Shown here piece by piece: positions 3,670-5,864 of a stretch of DNA of 5,864 nt. The stretch's first letter is position 1, and every line of letters begins with the position of its first letter. The stretch is from NCBI GenBank assembly GCA_902826385.1, contig CADEEU010000109.1, positions 1 through 5,864 of the forward strand. The letters are read 5' to 3'. This stretch comes from an uncultured Acidobacteriota bacterium. Lineage in GTDB: Bacteria; Acidobacteriota; Blastocatellia; Pyrinomonadales; Pyrinomonadaceae. The position numbers and the translations under genes are program-made. Under the pieces are notes generated by a model. The model was given only the letters and a program-made list of their open reading frames with translations. It did not search any database and was not told where the DNA came from.

Positions 3670-5864
3670 ATGTCAGAAAAAAGCAATAAAGCGGCGGAAT
3701 TAGAAGATCGGCTAGACCGTCTGGTACGGACGCAGATCGATTTCCAAAAAGAGGTTTCGGCTATACGGGCAGAGCTTGCTCGTCTAAAACTCGGGCCGGA
3801 CAAACCTGCGTCCGAACTGCCTCGGCCATACGCCCAACCGCAGGAAACGACTCCGCCAAAAACGCCGCCGGCTTCCAAGGACGTACGTCCGCGGCCGCCG
3901 ATCAGACCGATTGAACAGCCGCCTCCCAGCTTTGGCTATTCGGCCGCTCCAAAAAGCGAGTTTAGCCGGACCGACCCGGTTTCGCAGTTCTTTTCTAAGT
4001 ACACCGAAAACGCCCGTGCCGATCTTGAAAAATTCATCGGTGAAAATCTCATAAGTAAGATCGGAATCCTCGTTTTGATCATCGGTGTCGGGATCGGTGT
4101 CAAGTATTCGATCGACAACAACCTCATAAGCCCTCTGACGCGTGTCGTAATTGCCTATCTTTTCGCATTCGGCCTTGTAGGGCTTGCGATAAAACTAAAG
4201 CCGAAATACTTAAATTTCAGTGCGGCTCTGTTGAGCGGCGGGATGGCGATAATGTATTTCGTCACCTATTTCGCTTACTCGGCGTATCAGCTAATCGGCC
4301 AGATTCCCGCGTTCGTATTGATGGTAATGTTTACGGTGCTGACCGTTGCCGCGGCAATCTTTTACAGCCGGCAGGTAATCGCCCACATCGGCCTGGTCGG
4401 AGCTTATGCCGTTCCTTTTTTGCTAAGCACTGATTCGGGCAACTATTTCGCTTTGTTTGTTTACATGGCGGTGATCAACGCTGGAATTCTGGCTGTTTCG
4501 GTCAAAAAATATTGGATCCAGGTCTTTTACACCGCTTCGATTTTTACCTGGCTCATTTATCTCGGCTGGGTGGCGACAAAGTACACATCGGCCGACCATT
4601 TTGGTTTGGCTCTGGTCTTTCTTGCATTGTTTTTCGGTTTGTTCCTTGCAACTCGGCTTGTCCATGCCGTCGTTCACGACGAGCGCGATTCGACGGAGGC
4701 TTTGTTTGCGGTACTTGGGACTACGTTCATTTTCTACGCGTTTGCCTTCGCTGTCTCAGCCGAGTCAGAAACGGCCGCGCAGGCCTTGACGCTTTTCAGT
4801 TACCTAGCCGCTATAACCGCAGCACTGCTTTTTCTCTCATTCAAGTTCATCGGCAAGCCGCTTGTTTATCTTGCTTCCGCTTGTGCATGGGCAATTTTTG
4901 CGGCATGGTGTGCTGCGAACTACAACGCGACAATCCATTTTGAATTTGTACTTATATTCTCCGGCATTTTCACTGGTCTTTGCATTGTGGCCAGAGTCGC
5001 TCAAGTAATCACTGACGATAACCGCCACTCACAAGACGGCTTGATTTACGAGCTTTCAACCGCGTTCATTTTCTACGCGTTCTGCTTTGCGATCTCGAAC
5101 GGGCAATTATCGGTGCCGCAGACGTGGACGTTCTTTTCGTATTTGGCTGTGATGACAGCGGGTCTGCTGATCGTTTCATTCCGATTCCTGCAGAAGTACG
5201 TCGTGTTTCTTGTTTTCGGGCTGACCTGGGGGATTTTTGGAGCGTGGTATCTGAACCGCTATTCTGTCGAAGAGCACTTCCTCATTGCTGCTGTTTTTTC
5301 CTCTGTCTTTTTCTCGATCTTTTATCTCTCGACACTTGTTCACCGGCTTGTCGATGAAGATTTCAATTTGATCGAGAACAGTACTCTCGTACTGTCTAAT
5401 TCGTTTCTTTTTTACGGCATCGGTTACTCGATCCTGAACGGCAATGAATCGACCGCTGGATTACTCGGCCTCTACACGGCGGGACACGCGGCGCTTCATC
5501 TGGCAGTGGCGACGATCATTGGAAAAATAAAGCCGGCCGCTGTCGATGTGGTACAGGTTCTCACTGTTCTGATACTGACATTTGCCTCGATAGCGATCCC
5601 GGTACAGTTGGACGGAAATCACGTAACAATGGCGTGGGCGATCGAGGCGGCGTTGCTGTTTTGGTTCGGACGAAATCGCAAGATCAAGCTTTTCGAGTAT
5701 TTTGCGTATCCGGTGATGCTGTTTGCGGCCGGCAGCATGTTCATCGATTGGGTGATGGCTTATGCAAACCGCACGTCGTACCCGAGCGAATTCAACCTTG
5801 TCCCATTCGCCAACGGCAATTTCGTAACTGGCCTTGTGTTCATAGCGGCGTTCGTCTTTATCTA
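3670..5864 (+). CDS. DUF2339 polytopic membrane protein (C-terminus cut by window edge)
   Basis: The frame is open from ATG at 3670 to the right edge, 731 codons with no stop. Residues 1-45 form a soluble coiled coil with an unbroken heptad pattern (L11, L15, L18, Q22, F25, V29, I32, L36, L39). Residues about 46-100 are a Pro-rich linker. An amphipathic stretch (PVSQFFSKYTENA, then LEKFIGENLISKIG) leads into the first membrane span at about 131-147. The block ISKIGILVLIIGVGIGVKYS, then LISPLTRV, IAYLFAFGLVGLAIKL and ALLSGGMAIMYFVTYFAY is the hallmark of DUF2339 (COG5373). The rest is a long series of hydrophobic spans with an internal repeat of 113 residues. The family has no established biochemical function; a transport or envelope role is only a guess. 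No Shine-Dalgarno precedes the ATG. The start is supported because the coiled coil begins directly after it. Confidence 0.9.
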   Translation, partial: MSEKSNKAAELEDRLDRLVRTQIDFQKEVSAIRAELARLKLGPDKPASELPRPYAQPQETTPPKTPPASKDVRPRPPIRPIEQPPPSFGYSAAPKSEFSRTDPVSQFFSKYTENARADLEKFIGENLISKIGILVLIIGVGIGVKYSIDNNLISPLTRVVIAYLFAFGLVGLAIKLKPKYLNFSAALLSGGMAIMYFVTYFAYSAYQLIGQIPAFVLMVMFTVLTVAAAIFYSRQVIAHIGLVGAYAVPFLLSTDSGNYFALFVYMAVINAGILAVSVKKYWIQVFYTASIFTWLIYLGWVATKYTSADHFGLALVFLALFFGLFLATRLVHAVVHDERDSTEALFAVLGTTFIFYAFAFAVSAESETAAQALTLFSYLAAITAALLFLSFKFIGKPLVYLASACAWAIFAAWCAANYNATIHFEFVLIFSGIFTGLCIVARVAQVITDDNRHSQDGLIYELSTAFIFYAFCFAISNGQLSVPQTWTFFSYLAVMTAGLLIVSFRFLQKYVVFLVFGLTWGIFGAWYLNRYSVEEHFLIAAVFSSVFFSIFYLSTLVHRLVDEDFNLIENSTLVLSNSFLFYGIGYSILNGNESTAGLLGLYTAGHAALHLAVATIIGKIKPAAVDVVQVLTVLILTFASIAIPVQLDGNHVTMAWAIEAALLFWFGRNRKIKLFEYFAYPVMLFAAGSMFIDWVMAYANRTSYPSEFNLVPFANGNFVTGLVFIAAFVFI
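4387..5403 (+). repeat. Three 113-codon tandem repeats within the DUF2339 gene
   Basis: The protein repeats with a fixed step of 113 residues and no gaps. The His-Phe pair falls at 310, 423 and 536. The Tyr of YMAV/YLAA/YLAV falls at 265, 378 and 491. The FxFY motif opens at 353, 466 and 579. By hand count, units 353-465 and 466-578 share about 40 of 113 residues. A degenerate fourth unit seems to begin at 579. The DNA still shows it: a 19-bp exact direct repeat at 4724-4742 and 5063-5081, offset by 339 bp (3 x 113). Each unit holds roughly four membrane spans, which suggests growth by duplication of a helical bundle. Confidence 0.8.

Noticed and set aside
3534..3878. Minus-strand open frame of 114 codons over the divergent spacer and the DUF2339 start
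   Set aside because: It has a Ser/Arg-rich product without motif, lies opposite the coiled-coil coding region, and would cover the hutU promoter region.

Overview
The window (5,864 bp) holds five genes on the minus strand and one long gene on the plus strand. No rRNA, tRNA, CRISPR array, transposase or phage gene was seen. The one confidently named housekeeping enzyme is urocanate hydratase (hutU). The sequence does not fix the taxonomy. Native genes look about 55-60% GC in lines I sampled by hand. A secreted TPR protein, a DUF2339 membrane protein of the kind I associate with Bacteroidota and Acidobacteriota, and a cyanobacterial-looking PIN/DUF2281 toxin-antitoxin pair fit a free-living Gram-negative heterotroph. 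Acidobacteriota (Blastocatellia-like) is my low-confidence guess.

Layout. Minus strand, read right to left: hutU (3527-1857); a 105-residue ORF of unknown function (1875-1558) whose start overlaps the hutU stop; a DUF2281-type antitoxin (1506-1273); a PIN-domain (VapC-like) toxin (1269-868); and an exported TPR protein (856 to the left edge, C-terminus missing). Plus strand: a DUF2339 polytopic membrane protein from 3670 to the right edge, C-terminus missing. hutU and the DUF2339 gene diverge from a 142-bp spacer (3528-3669), where candidate -10 boxes for the two directions overlap.

How the genes relate. The antitoxin and toxin form one functional unit. The other genes show no obvious shared pathway: hutU belongs to histidine catabolism, but no hutH, hutI, hutG or hutF lies in the window. 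The stretch from about 868 to 1860 is clearly AT-richer (about 43% GC by hand count over 901-1860). It carries the toxin-antitoxin pair and the orphan ORF, so it looks like a small acquired island between hutU and the TPR gene. No convincing intrinsic terminator separates the minus-strand genes, so they could be read through from the hutU promoter.

Most notable observations: an exact 113-residue tandem repeat in the DUF2339 protein that can still be detected in the DNA; the low-GC island; and the orphan ORF coupled to the end of hutU. I found no clear evidence of a wholly new system.
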